A stretch of DNA of 20,490 bases from an uncultured Collinsella sp. Its GTDB lineage: Bacteria; Actinomycetota; Coriobacteriia; Coriobacteriales; Coriobacteriaceae. The stretch lies in the NCBI GenBank assembly GCA_900757705.1, contig CAAEOW010000039.1, positions 1 to 20,490 on the forward strand, given 5' to 3'. This document shows, in pieces, positions 1 through 7,544 of this stretch. A model generated the notes under the pieces. It made no database searches. It was not told where the DNA came from and saw only the letters and a list, made by a program, of their open reading frames with translations. How positions within the stretch are numbered: the stretch's first letter is position 1; each line of letters begins with the position of its first letter. The translations under genes and the position numbers were made by a program.

Positions 1-962
1 ATGCCGGGAAACGCCGCTGGGAAATCAAACGGAGTGATCTCTTGGTCCATAGTGGTGGGAATGATGGTGGTCGAGCCCGATTCCGACTTTGCGGCCGGCG
101 CGGTGACAACGGCCATAGGGGATGAGAGCGTGTAGGTTTTGCCCTGATAGTCGAGGACAAAGCGCAGCTTGCACCCTTCTCCCAGAAGGCCCGATGCCGC
201 GTCGAGAAACTTGTCTTCGAGTGTGAACGTCGCCAGATTATTCGCGCCCGATGCGCTGGCCTTGACTTGGCCAATCTGCGTGACGGTTTCGGATGAGCTG
301 CCCGCAGCGGGCGTCACTTTATTGATATGCAACGTTGCCTGCCCGCCCTGCGGTAGATGGGCCTGCACGGTAAAGGCGTGCGTGTCGGGTTGGTCGTTTC
401 CGGCGTCGTCCTTCGGCAATGCCATGAACGTGGCGTCGGCGTACTGGATGTCCCATTCGTCGAACGTGAGCTGTCGAAAGTACGGCTCGCCGTCGGAAAG
501 CGGACGTGTGGGTGCGGTAATGGCGGTGCCGCCTTGGACACGCGCGAGGGGAATCTCGACGTCGCGGTAGCCCGCCATGCTAATGGAGATGCCGCCGTTA
601 AAGTCGTACGCGTCGAGAAGCGTCGCCTCGTCCACGTAGCCTTCCGAAAGAGGGGCGACCTCAAAGATGGCCGTGCCTTCGTCATTGGTCGTGGCGGTGA
701 GCTGCTTGCCTGCGGCATAGCGCGATGTGAGCGTGACCTGGGCACCTGTGATGGGCGTATTCTTGTTGGCGACGTCGACCACGACCACACCGAACATGGT
801 GCGCGAGAGAACGAGCACCCTGAAGGGGTCTTCTTCGTCGGCATAGGCCGTGGTGGGCGCGAACGGCAGCAGAAAGGCATTTTCGCTTCCCGGCACGCGG
901 GGCAACATAATGCTCGCTAGCGAGGACGCTCCGGCAACAAGTAACGAACGGCGATCAAGCAT
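1..962 (-). CDS. Exported protein with Tat-like signal and Ig/transthyretin-like domain, 3' end outside window
   Basis: The frame is open from an ATG at 960-962 to the left edge, giving about 320 residues without a stop. A GGGAG ribosome-binding site lies about six bases before the start. The N-terminus reads MLDRRSLLVAGASSL: a twin-arginine pair, a hydrophobic stretch, then AYA before DEED, so Tat export with cleavage near residue 41 is likely. Residues about 55-105 resemble a carboxypeptidase-regulatory / transthyretin-like beta domain (VVVDVANKNTPITGAQVTLTS, then NDEGTAIFEV). The rest looks like further beta-rich surface domain with no catalytic motif that I recognise. Visible: signal and beta domain. 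Inferred: a secreted or wall-associated structural or binding protein. It follows the LuxR-type gene on the same strand after a 155-base gap, so co-transcription is possible but not shown. Confidence 0.75.
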   Translation of the reverse strand, partial: MLDRRSLLVAGASSLASIMLPRVPGSENAFLLPFAPTTAYADEEDPFRVLVLSRTMFGVVVVDVANKNTPITGAQVTLTSRYAAGKQLTATTNDEGTAIFEVAPLSEGYVDEATLLDAYDFNGGISISMAGYRDVEIPLARVQGGTAITAPTRPLSDGEPYFRQLTFDEWDIQYADATFMALPKDDAGNDQPDTHAFTVQAHLPQGGQATLHINKVTPAAGSSSETVTQIGQVKASASGANNLATFTLEDKFLDAASGLLGEGCKLRFVLDYQGKTYTLSSPMAVVTAPAAKSESGSTTIIPTTMDQEITPFDFPAAFPG

Positions 963-1079
963 CTTTGGCTCCCATCCCGCAGGTATCGGTGGAAATAATC
1001 CAATTTTGCGAGAAGCCGCTTCGTGGCGGTAGTGCCGTTCAAGGGTCAAAATGTCCAAATTGATCGAGCGGAGTGCCGG

Positions 1080-1095
1080 GTTCCGGAACGCGTTC
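1080..1095. repeat. Two overlapping 10-base palindromes
   Basis: GTTCCGGAAC (1080-1089) and GAACGCGTTC (1086-1095) are both perfect palindromes sharing the bases GAAC. They lie just past the LuxR-type gene's stop and upstream of the exported-protein gene, where an operator could sit. There is no direct evidence of function, and a chance occurrence in high-GC DNA is possible. The rest of 963-1117 shows a small CCGC/GCGG hairpin but no convincing promoter. Confidence 0.3.
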
Positions 1096-1117
1096 GATGC
1101 GCTTGGCAGCCCGGTCG

Positions 1118-2122
1118 CTAACGCAACATATGCGCGACCAGCTCGGCACGAGTTCCGATACCAAGCTTGGCATACACTCCTGATAGGCGGTTTTTAACGG
1201 TGCCCGGCGATACTCCCATATGACGTGCGATTTCGGCGTTGGTCCACCCACGACAGGCGAGCATGGCCATGGTGAATTCCGTGGTCGTTAGATCGTCGGC
1301 CACGTCCTCGCCCGAATCGGGGTTGTGGATGCGTCGCCAGCCGTAGCTGAATCGATACGTGATCTCGATGATGCGTGCGAAATCGTCAGGGTATTGCGAT
1401 TTTAGGCATGCCTCGATGAGTCCCTGCAAAAGGCCATGGTGTTCGCCGATGAGTTCGATAAGGCCGTCGGGGCGCGCAATGTCCCAAGCGGCGCCAAAAT
1501 GCGCTTTTGCGGCGTCGACGTCTTTGAGACTCATACAGGCCATCGAAGCCGACAAGTGCAGGAATAGCTCCGAGATGGGGTAGCTTCCCTGTTTCATAAT
1601 CAGGGCGTTTTCCGCCATGCCCAGGCTGCGGCCGTATTCGCCGCGCAGATACAACGCGTGCGCCATCACGTAGCTGGCGAACAGGCGCAGGCCTTCGGGC
1701 AGATGCGCCGCAAGTGGATAAAACTCTTCGGCAGAATACGGGGAAGGCAAGTGCAACAGGACGCTCGCGGCGGAGGCGAACAGGATATGCGTGGCGTGGA
1801 CGGCAGACGATTCCTCGTCAGTTGGCGTATCGAGGATGCCCGCAAGGCAATGACGGGCATCGGTGATACGGTTGAGCGACAGACTGGCATATCCGCAGAT
1901 AAGGCATGCGGAATAGCGCAGCGCGGGGTCGGTGGCGTCAAGATAGGGGCGTGCTGTCTCGGCGGCGAGTGTGGCCTGTCCGCGAAAGTACAGCGCTTCC
2001 GCCGTGGCGATGGTGCGTGAATCGGGGTCGGAAATGCCTGCAACCGCAGCGTCAATCTGCCCCGGCACAAAGGCGGTGCACATCAACGGCATGGGAATGA
2101 GCGGGTAACCATCGCAGTCCAT
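1118..2122 (-). CDS. Solitary LuxR-type transcriptional regulator
   Basis: A protein of 334 residues starting at the ATG at 2120-2122, chosen because GGGAG lies about eight bases upstream; the same frame runs 12 codons further but has no site there. The last 60 residues form a GerE/LuxR helix-turn-helix: TTTEFTMAMLACRGWTNAEI, then ARHMGVSPGTVKNRLSGVYA, and KLGI. There is no receiver domain with a phosphorylatable Asp. The first 270 residues are mostly alpha-helical with alternating small and hydrophobic residues, compatible with degenerate TPR-like repeats as in MalT/LAL-type regulators, but no ATP-binding P-loop is seen. The likely role is DNA-binding control of nearby or distant genes; the exported protein just downstream is one possible target (inference). 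The ligand is unknown. Confidence 0.8.
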   Translation of the reverse strand: MDCDGYPLIPMPLMCTAFVPGQIDAAVAGISDPDSRTIATAEALYFRGQATLAAETARPYLDATDPALRYSACLICGYASLSLNRITDARHCLAGILDTPTDEESSAVHATHILFASAASVLLHLPSPYSAEEFYPLAAHLPEGLRLFASYVMAHALYLRGEYGRSLGMAENALIMKQGSYPISELFLHLSASMACMSLKDVDAAKAHFGAAWDIARPDGLIELIGEHHGLLQGLIEACLKSQYPDDFARIIEITYRFSYGWRRIHNPDSGEDVADDLTTTEFTMAMLACRGWTNAEIARHMGVSPGTVKNRLSGVYAKLGIGTRAELVAHMLR

Positions 2123-2188
2123 CTTCCATCTCCCATCAGGTGGCAACAATAGCAGCAATTGTACTCCTGTTGCTCGGGACTGGAATTT

Positions 2189-2269
2189 ATGGTTATCGCC
2201 TACGATTATGCCGAACGTATAAAGGAAGAGTCTATTGGCGATGCTCCCAAGGTGGCTACCGAAGCCTAG
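2189..2269 (+). CDS. Possible 26-residue ORF or 3' remnant of a lost gene
   Basis: Between the divergent LuxR-type gene and guaA, an ATG-to-TAG frame encodes 26 residues (begins MVIAYDYAERIKEES, ends KVATEA). Its composition is like real protein, with acidic/basic helix character, and its codons match the neighbours. The frame is open only to a TAG at 2150-2152. There is no good ribosome-binding site, so it could be the surviving C-terminus of a deleted gene, a micro-protein, or chance. I do not recognise it. Confidence 0.2.
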   Translation: MVIAYDYAERIKEESIGDAPKVATEA

Positions 2270-2324
2270 CTGACCTCGACATTAGGAAAAATTGCCACCC
2301 CTGCAAAAAGCTCCGTCGCAGCGA

Positions 2325-2353
2325 TGGGAAACGAACCTCGCTCTGCATATAAT
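2325..2353 (+). promoter_or_regulatory. Candidate guaA promoter
   Basis: A perfect TATAAT -10 at 2348-2353 stands 17 bases after a weak -35 (TGGGAA, 2325-2330). Transcription would start near 2360 and give a leader of about 58 bases, too short for a purine riboswitch. None was seen upstream either. Confidence 0.45.
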
Positions 2354-2418
2354 GAGGGCATATGACAGCGCGTTTACATATGCGCGGCGCGTTCCATCGA
2401 CCCGAAAAGGAGCCCTGC

Positions 2419-3399
2419 ATGGATCCCAACAAGCGTCCCGACGATATGGTGCGTATCACCACTCCCGAACTTGCCCAGGTGTTCATCGACGAGCAGGTCG
2501 CCGCAATCCGTGAGCAGATCGGTGACAAGAAGGTCCTGCTGGCCCTTTCCGGCGGCGTTGACAGCTCTGTCGTCGCGGCGCTGCTCATCAAAGCTATCGG
2601 CAAGCAGCTCATCTGCGTGCACGTGAACCATGGCCTCATGCGTAAGGGCGAGAGCGAGCAGGTCGTCGACGTCTTCAAGAACCAGATGGATGCGAACCTG
2701 GTCTATGTCGACGCTACTGATCGCTTCCTGGATAAGCTCGTGGACGTCGAGGAGCCCGAGGCCAAGCGCAAGATTATCGGCGCCGAGTTTATCCGCGTGT
2801 TCGAGGAAGAGGCCCGAAAGGTGGGCGACGAGGTCAGCTTCCTCGCCCAGGGCACCATCTATCCCGACATCCTGGAGTCCCAGGATGGCGTGAAGGCTCA
2901 CCACAACGTGGGCGGCCTGCCCGAGGATCTGCAATTTGAGCTTTGCGAGCCCGTTAAGCTGCTGTACAAGGACGAGGTGCGCGTCGTGGGCCGCGAGCTC
3001 GGCCTGCCCGAGAACATGGTTGAGCGTCAGCCGTTCCCCGGTCCTGGCCTGGGCGTCCGCTGCCTTGGCGCCATCACCCGTGACCGTCTCGAGGCGCTGC
3101 GCGAGGCCGATGCCATCGTGCGCGAAGAGATCGACAAGGCCGGCCTGACCATCTGGCAGTACTTTGCCGTAGTGCCCGATTTCCGCGCTACCGGTGTGCG
3201 CGAGGGCAAGCGCGCCTACGACTGGCCCTGCATCATCCGTTGCATCAACACCGTCGACGTCATGACCGCCGAGGTGCCTGAGCTCGACTGGGCGCTGCTC
3301 AAGCGCATTACCGCTCGCGTGACCGCCGAGGTCCCCGGTATTTGCCGCGTTTGCTACGACCTCACGCCGAAGCCCGTTGGCACGGTCGAGTGGGAGTAA
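2419..3399 (+). CDS. guaA: GMP synthetase, ATP-pyrophosphatase subunit only (no glutaminase domain)
   Basis: Encodes 326 residues from the ATG at 2419, preceded by AAGGAG at 2407-2412 with six bases spacing. The frame extends 19 codons upstream, but those have no site. The product is the XMP-to-GMP aminating half of GuaA: the PP-loop LALSGGVDSS (residues 42-50), KRKIIGAEFI, FLAQGTIYPD, HHNVGG, the FPGPGLGVR motif, and a C-terminus ending in KPVGTVEWE, typical of the dimerisation domain. Bacterial GuaA is usually about 510-525 residues with an N-terminal class I glutamine amidotransferase. Here the first 25 residues (MDPNKRPDDMVRITTPEL...) replace it, and no amidotransferase motif is found upstream in any frame. 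It therefore either uses ammonia or pairs with a separate glutaminase encoded elsewhere, as archaeal split enzymes do (inference). The gene stands alone between its own promoter and terminator. Confidence 0.93.
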   Translation: MDPNKRPDDMVRITTPELAQVFIDEQVAAIREQIGDKKVLLALSGGVDSSVVAALLIKAIGKQLICVHVNHGLMRKGESEQVVDVFKNQMDANLVYVDATDRFLDKLVDVEEPEAKRKIIGAEFIRVFEEEARKVGDEVSFLAQGTIYPDILESQDGVKAHHNVGGLPEDLQFELCEPVKLLYKDEVRVVGRELGLPENMVERQPFPGPGLGVRCLGAITRDRLEALREADAIVREEIDKAGLTIWQYFAVVPDFRATGVREGKRAYDWPCIIRCINTVDVMTAEVPELDWALLKRITARVTAEVPGICRVCYDLTPKPVGTVEWE

Positions 3400-3433
3400 G
3401 CTAACTCAGCTGGTAGGCGACGAGAACTAGCAG

Positions 3434-3464
3434 ATGTGACAAAGGGACAGTCCCTTTGTCACAT
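3434..3464. repeat. 31-base perfect palindrome, copy 1
   Basis: Two 15-base arms (ATGTGACAAAGGGAC and its exact reverse complement) flank a single central A. It lies 34 bases after the guaA stop, between convergent genes, and is followed at a fixed distance by a hairpin terminator. Other copies are at 9403-9433, 12867-12897 and 14252-14282. Copy 1 is perfect. It resembles REP-type intergenic elements. Confidence 0.9.
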
Positions 3465-3480
3465 CCTCGATATTATGTGC

Positions 3481-3522
3481 GGGATGGTACGCCACGCGGC
3501 GTGCCATCCCGTTCGTTATTTT
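3481..3522 (+). terminator. Intrinsic terminator of guaA
   Basis: A 13-base-pair stem (GGGATGGTACGCC / GGCGTGCCATCCC, one G-U pair) with a four-base ACGC loop occupies 3481-3510. It is followed by GTTCGTTATTTT. The U-rich side is on the plus strand, so it stops guaA transcription. It overlaps the end of the convergent histidine-kinase gene, whose TAA is at 3516-3518. A near copy is at 9450-9490. Confidence 0.85.
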
Positions 3523-4664
3523 AATGAGCCGAGTGCGCGAGTGGGAAGAGTCACGAGCATGGTCGTTCCGCGCTCCGAGCTCTCTTCGACCTCGATGGAG
3601 CCGCCGTGGAGTGCGGCAATCTCCCAGACCAGTGCAAGCCCCAGCCCCACGCCGCCATATGCCCTGCTGCGCGATTTGTCGACGCGAAAGAAGGGCTGAA
3701 AGATGCTCGTCTGGTATTGCTCGGGAATGCCCGGTCCTTGGTCGCGCACGCGTAGCAGCACGCGGTCGCCTTCGGCGCAGGCGTTGATTTGCACGGTCGA
3801 GTTGGGCGCGCTATAGCGTATGGCGTTTTCGGTCAAGTTGAACAGAAACCGATAGATCAGCGTGTCGCTGCCGATCGTTTGCGCGTCGCCCTCACTTGTA
3901 AGCGTGATGTCTTTTTGCTCGGCAAGGGGTGCCAGGTCCGTGAGCACTTCTTCGATCATCGGCGCTAGGTCAATCACATCGTTGCAAGGGACACTGCGCA
4001 GCTCGCTCATCTCGAGCAGGGTCTTTGTCATGTGCGTCATTCGCTCGGTCTGCTCCTGCAGCAGCCCGAGCAGGCTCGCTGTATCGGCGTCGACGTCGGG
4101 GTGCTCGGCGCAAAACAGCTCAACCTGGGCCTGCATGAGCGCAAGCGGCGTGCGCAGTTCGTGCGCCGCATTGCCCGTAAACTGTCTTTGTGCGGAAAAT
4201 CCCTCGTCAAGGCGGGAAATCATGTCGTTAAACGATGCGCTGCAGCGCCTGAGTTCAGAGGGCACGTCCTCGCTGATTTTTGTGTCGGCGAGGTTGTCGG
4301 GCCGCACGCTCTCGACTTGCGTCGCAAAGAAGCGCAACGGCCGCAGCGCATGTCCGCTCACAAAGTAGGCCAGCACGCCGCCGAGCAGCGTCACCGCCGC
4401 AGTTATATACCAGCTCGTCGCGCCAAACGATTCTTGGGCGTCGTTCACGACGATGGTCAGCGCGTCGTCGAGCTCTTTGTTTGTCGGGTCAAATGAGCTG
4501 GGCGAGGCCGCCTCCACCTTGCTGTGCGCCGATAGTTCATTGCCGATCGAGTCCATGTAGCGCATGCCGGAGTAGCCAACCAGGCAATTCATAAGTACGC
4601 AGGTTGAACATATCAGCAGTGCCGTCATCAACGTGATGCGCCACTGCAGCGACAGCCGCTTCAT
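3516..4664 (-). CDS. Membrane sensor histidine kinase of two-component pair
   Basis: Encodes 382 residues. Transmembrane segments at about 10-32 and 84-106 enclose a short extracytoplasmic sensor of about 50 residues. A HAMP-like linker follows, then the phosphoacceptor helix with HELRTPLALMQAQ (His168), the N box NLTENAIRYS (276-285), G1 DQGPGIP (308-314), the F box FQPFFRVDKSRSR and G2 GGVGLGLAL (337-345). All key residues of an active HisKA/HATPase_c kinase are present. The ATG overlaps the stop of the upstream response-regulator gene by four bases (ATGA), showing translational coupling. The small sensor suggests detection of a membrane or envelope signal (inference). The pair sits next to a divergent thiol-redox operon, which is the natural candidate target. 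Confidence 0.93.
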   Translation of the reverse strand: MKRLSLQWRITLMTALLICSTCVLMNCLVGYSGMRYMDSIGNELSAHSKVEAASPSSFDPTNKELDDALTIVVNDAQESFGATSWYITAAVTLLGGVLAYFVSGHALRPLRFFATQVESVRPDNLADTKISEDVPSELRRCSASFNDMISRLDEGFSAQRQFTGNAAHELRTPLALMQAQVELFCAEHPDVDADTASLLGLLQEQTERMTHMTKTLLEMSELRSVPCNDVIDLAPMIEEVLTDLAPLAEQKDITLTSEGDAQTIGSDTLIYRFLFNLTENAIRYSAPNSTVQINACAEGDRVLLRVRDQGPGIPEQYQTSIFQPFFRVDKSRSRAYGGVGLGLALVWEIAALHGGSIEVEESSERGTTMLVTLPTRALGSLK

Positions 4665-5335
4665 TTGCCGTCCTCCATAACGTAGCCTTCGCCGATTCGG
4701 TTGCGGATGGGGTCGTGCCCCAACGCGCCGCGCAGCTTTTTGCGCAGCGACGAGATGTGCACGCGGGTCGCGTTGCTAAAGCTGTTGACGCTGCTGTCCC
4801 ATACATGCTCGATAAGCTCTTCCTGGCTCACCGGCCGCCCCTGGTTAAGCATCAGGTATTCCAAGATGCCGGTCTCCTTGCGCGTGAGGGATAGGGTCTC
4901 GCCGCCCACGGAGGCGAGGCGCGCCTTGGTGTCAAAGCTCAGCGATCCACAGGTTAGAACAACGTCGCTTTGCGTAAAGCGCCTGAGCGTGAGGCTGCGT
5001 ATACGTGCCGCCAGCTCGTCAAGATGGAACGGCTTGGTGAGGTAGTCGTTGGCGCCCGCATCGAGCCCCGCTACCTTGTCGGAGACCTCGCCACGTGCCG
5101 AGAGCACAAGCACCTTGGTCTCACAATCAGTTGTCCTGAGTTGCCTGAGCACGGTCATGCCGTCGACATGGGGGAGATTGAGGTCGAGCACGACAAGATC
5201 AAAGGTCTCGACATCGAGCAGATCGAGGGCCTGCTGCCCGTCGTAGCAGCAGTCGACGCTATAGGCCAAGTTGCGCAGGCTGCGTGCGATCGCATCGCAC
5301 AGCGCCCGCTCGTCCTCGACGACCAAGATGCGCAT
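4661..5335 (-). CDS. OmpR/PhoB-family response regulator
   Basis: Encodes 224 residues with AAGGAG six bases before the ATG. The receiver domain (1-115) carries the acidic pair ED (7-8), phosphoacceptor Asp51 in VVLDLNLP, Ser79 in VLSA and Lys101 in LTKPF. The C-terminal winged helix (about 128-220) has LTRKETGILEYLMLNQGRPV, then VHISSLRKKLRG and GEGYVM, typical of the OmpR type (QseB/PmrA-like). It is the first gene of the pair with the kinase at 3516-4664. It is divergent from the small CXXC protein gene at 5425, so both may share control signals in 5336-5424. Confidence 0.95.
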   Translation of the reverse strand: MRILVVEDERALCDAIARSLRNLAYSVDCCYDGQQALDLLDVETFDLVVLDLNLPHVDGMTVLRQLRTTDCETKVLVLSARGEVSDKVAGLDAGANDYLTKPFHLDELAARIRSLTLRRFTQSDVVLTCGSLSFDTKARLASVGGETLSLTRKETGILEYLMLNQGRPVSQEELIEHVWDSSVNSFSNATRVHISSLRKKLRGALGHDPIRNRIGEGYVMEDGK

Positions 5336-5424
5336 AACGTTCTCCTTGCATAGTCATTCACGCTTAACACGGATTTTATAGTCGGTATGGTCCAATGGGT
5401 CGCGAAACGAAAGGAGTGGTCAGA
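5336..5424. promoter_or_regulatory. Divergent promoter region between two-component genes and redox operon
   Basis: Overlapping -10-like hexamers face opposite ways: TATAGT at 5377-5382 on the plus strand and TATAAA at 5375-5380 on the minus strand. Neither has a good -35. That is compatible with activator-dependent promoters driven by the adjacent response regulator (inference). No clear direct-repeat box was identified. Confidence 0.35.
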
Positions 5425-5571
5425 TTGTTCAAAGCGATTAAGCCTGTGGCGCAGGTGGCTTTGCTGATCGTTGGGGTAGCCATGGTTGGCTTTGGAATTA
5501 TGCGCGGCGAGGCGGATGCCGTGCTGGCCAAGGCAATCAGGCTGTGCTTGGAGTGTATCGGAATTGGATAA
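5425..5571 (+). CDS. CD1871A-type small CXXC membrane protein
   Basis: A 48-residue gene starting at TTG (5425-5427), eight bases after AAGGAG (5411-5416). The sequence has one hydrophobic helix (about 7-24: PVAQVALLIVGVAMVGFG), then IMRGEADAVLAKAIRLC and the conserved ending CLECIGIG, with a CXXC at residues 41-44. This fits the small family that I know as 'CD1871A family CXXC motif-containing protein', usually next to NapH-like Fe-S proteins and thioredoxin-like lipoproteins, as here. The CXXC may shuttle electrons or disulfides across the membrane or bind metal; the function is not established. It overlaps the next start by eight bases. An alternative GTG start at 5416 overlaps the ribosome-binding site and is less likely. 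Confidence 0.8.
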   Translation: MFKAIKPVAQVALLIVGVAMVGFGIMRGEADAVLAKAIRLCLECIGIG

Positions 5572-6475
5572 AAGAAAAAACACTGCATCGCATCTTTTAG
5601 CGCAATTTCGTGGATTGATTCAGGCGGCGGCGACGCTTGCGACCAATATTCACCTGCCTAACTTTGCCAAGGGCGGCATCTACCAGGGAGCCGGCAAAGC
5701 CGTCTGCGTGCCGGGGCTCAACTGCTACTCGTGTCCGGCGGCCTCGGGTGCGTGTCCCATCGGGTCGTTTCAGTCGGTGGTGGGCTCGTCTAAGTTTAGC
5801 TTTTCGTATTACGTCACCGGAACGCTCATTCTAATCGGCGTGCTGCTGGGACGTTTTGTATGCGGCTTTTTGTGCCCGTTTGGATGGCTGCAAGAGCTTT
5901 TGCATAAGATTCCCAGCAAGAAGCTCTCCACGAAAAAGCTCAAGCCGCTCACGTACATCAAGTATGCCGTGCTGTTGTTTGCCGTGGTGCTGCTGCCCGT
6001 CTTGGTGGTCAACGATGTGGGTATGGGCGACCCGTTCTTTTGCAAGTACATCTGTCCGCAAGGTGTGCTCGAGGGCGCGATTCCGCTGTCCATCATGAAC
6101 GTGGGAATCCGCTCCGCGCTGGGAAAGCTCTTTACCTGGAAGCTCGCGATTCTCATTGTGGTTGCGGTGCTGAGCGTGCTGTTCTACCGCCCCTTCTGTA
6201 AATGGATTTGCCCCCTCGGCGCATTTTATGCACTCATGAACAAGGTGTCGTTGCTGGGGATTCAGGTCGATCATTGTAAATGCGTCTCGTGCGGCAAGTG
6301 CGCCAAGGTGTGCCAGATGGACGTGGACGTTACGCGTACGCCCGACCATGCCGAGTGCATTCGTTGCGGCAAATGCGTGGGCGCGTGCCCCGTCGATGCT
6401 ATTAGCTTTCGCTACGGGCTGGGTGTGACGGGCGACAAACCCGCGCAGTCCACGCAAGCCTGCGAAAACAAATAG
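5564..6475 (+). CDS. NapH/CcoG-like membrane 4Fe-4S protein
   Basis: Encodes 303 residues from a TTG at 5564 with GGAG ten bases upstream. The longer ATG-started frame from 5486 is rejected because it would run through the small CXXC gene. Cysteines at 48, 54, 57 and 64 form an N-terminal cluster-like set. Three CxxxCP motifs (CGFLCP 100-105, CKYICP 160-165, CKWICP 212-217) follow, separated by hydrophobic helices. Then come two ferredoxin motifs, CVSCGKCAKVC (240-250) and CIRCGKCVGACP (265-276). This is the NapH/YccM/CcoG arrangement: a membrane electron carrier passing electrons from cytosol or quinone to an exported partner. Its position between a CXXC microprotein and a TlpA-like lipoprotein suggests it supplies electrons to reduce extracytoplasmic thiols (inference). 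The N-terminal start remains somewhat uncertain. Confidence 0.88.
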   Translation: MDKRKNTASHLLAQFRGLIQAAATLATNIHLPNFAKGGIYQGAGKAVCVPGLNCYSCPAASGACPIGSFQSVVGSSKFSFSYYVTGTLILIGVLLGRFVCGFLCPFGWLQELLHKIPSKKLSTKKLKPLTYIKYAVLLFAVVLLPVLVVNDVGMGDPFFCKYICPQGVLEGAIPLSIMNVGIRSALGKLFTWKLAILIVVAVLSVLFYRPFCKWICPLGAFYALMNKVSLLGIQVDHCKCVSCGKCAKVCQMDVDVTRTPDHAECIRCGKCVGACPVDAISFRYGLGVTGDKPAQSTQACENK

Positions 6476-6510
6476 GTACCTATATAAGTTTCGATATAAA
6501 CGGAGGAACC

Positions 6511-7473
6511 ATGAAACTGTCAAAAATTGCGGCTCTGTTGATGCTGCCCGTGCTGGCGCTGACTCTCGCGGCGTGCTCTGCCCCCAAGGGCGACGCGAAG
6601 GATGCCACGAGCGGCGATGCGCAGATTGCCGAGCTCATAGCGCAAAAGCCGTCGAGTGCCGAGGAGGCGGCCGAGCTGTACCAGCAGCTGCTGCAAAAGG
6701 AAAACGAGATCTTTGCGAGCGATAACGCCCTATGGGAAAAGGTGTTCCTTGCGGCCAACAAAGACACTCCCATGATTGAGGACGGCAAGAACTACGGTGA
6801 CTTCTTGCTCGATACCATCGAGGGCGCCAAGGATCAGTTTGCGGCTGACGAGCTCAAGACGCTTAAGGCCGGCGCACAGCAGGTCAAGGAGATCGAGGAC
6901 AAGCTCATGGCGCTGGAGAAGGAGTTCCCCGGATGCGGCAGCACGCCCGGCGAGGGGGAGAGTGTTGATGCCTCGACCGCAGGCATGGCCAACGGCGAGA
7001 GCGGGGAGACGAAGTTCCCCAGCTTTAAGGGCAAGGACTTGGACGGCAACGATGTAAACAGCGACGAGCTGTTCTCCAAGAACAAGGTCACCGTCATGAA
7101 CTTCTGGTTTACCACCTGCAAGCCGTGCGTGGGAGAGCTGGGCGATCTGGAGAAGCTCAACAAGGAGCTTGCCGAGAAGGGCGGCCAGGTCGTGGGCGTT
7201 AATTCCTTTACGCTCGATGGCAACAAAGACGAGGTGGCCGATGCTAAGGACGTGCTTTCCAAGAAGGGCGTGACGTATAAGAACATCTGGTTTAAGTCGG
7301 ACAGCGAGGCCGGAAAGTTCACCTCCAACCTGTACTCGTTCCCGACCACCTACGTGATCGACCAGAACGGCAACATCGTGGGAGAGCCGATCATGGGCGG
7401 TATCAACTCCGCCGAGCAGCGCGAGGCGCTCAACAAACTGATCGATCAGGCACTCGCGAAGAGCGAACAGTAA
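6511..7473 (+). CDS. TlpA-like thioredoxin-fold lipoprotein
   Basis: Encodes 320 residues with GGAGG just before the ATG. The signal peptide ends in a lipobox, LTLAAC, with Cys22 for lipid attachment, so the protein is surface anchored. Residues about 30-165 are an acidic, helical spacer. Residues about 168-315 are a TlpA/ResA-type thioredoxin domain: the active site is NFWFTTCKPC (Cys203, Cys206), followed by VVGVNSFTLD and the cis-proline loop FPTTYVID with NGNIVGEP. Such proteins reduce or exchange disulfides outside the membrane. It is the third gene of an operon (35 bases after the Fe-S gene) ended by a strong terminator. The Fe-S protein and CXXC microprotein are the likely reductant path (inference). 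Confidence 0.93.
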   Translation: MKLSKIAALLMLPVLALTLAACSAPKGDAKDATSGDAQIAELIAQKPSSAEEAAELYQQLLQKENEIFASDNALWEKVFLAANKDTPMIEDGKNYGDFLLDTIEGAKDQFAADELKTLKAGAQQVKEIEDKLMALEKEFPGCGSTPGEGESVDASTAGMANGESGETKFPSFKGKDLDGNDVNSDELFSKNKVTVMNFWFTTCKPCVGELGDLEKLNKELAEKGGQVVGVNSFTLDGNKDEVADAKDVLSKKGVTYKNIWFKSDSEAGKFTSNLYSFPTTYVIDQNGNIVGEPIMGGINSAEQREALNKLIDQALAKSEQ

Positions 7474-7498
7474 GTCCGTGGGACAGACAACTGAAGGG

Positions 7499-7526
7499 GA
7501 GTCGCTGGAAACAGCGACTCTTTTTT
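7499..7526 (+). terminator. Strong intrinsic terminator after the tlpA-like gene
   Basis: A nine-base-pair stem (GAGTCGCTG / CAGCGACTC) with a GAAA tetraloop is followed directly by six T. It closes the 5425-7473 operon. It stands only 18 bases before the truncated rhodanese start, leaving little room for a separate downstream promoter. Confidence 0.95.
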
Positions 7527-7544
7527 CTGCTTCGGGGTAGCATC

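Noticed and set aside
314..880. 188-residue Pro/Arg/Ser-rich minus-strand frame
   Set aside because: Out-of-frame shadow of the exported-protein gene at 1-962.
2140..2352. 70-residue plus-strand frame beginning with a hydrophobic stretch (ATIAAIVLLLLGTG)
   Set aside because: It starts in the LuxR-type gene's leader without a ribosome-binding site, and after the hydrophobic start turns into Arg/Cys-rich noise running over the guaA promoter.
3434..3464. Palindrome as a CRP-type operator (TGTGA...TCACA)
   Set aside because: CRP-type sites have about six bases between half-sites. Here TGTGA and TCACA are separated by 19, and the symmetry continues through the centre. Its positions are also mostly after stop codons.
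5486..5563. 26-residue N-terminal extension of the NapH-like protein
   Set aside because: It would overlap the small CXXC gene in another frame, is unlike a signal peptide, and has no ribosome-binding site. The TTG at 5564 is coupled to the preceding stop.
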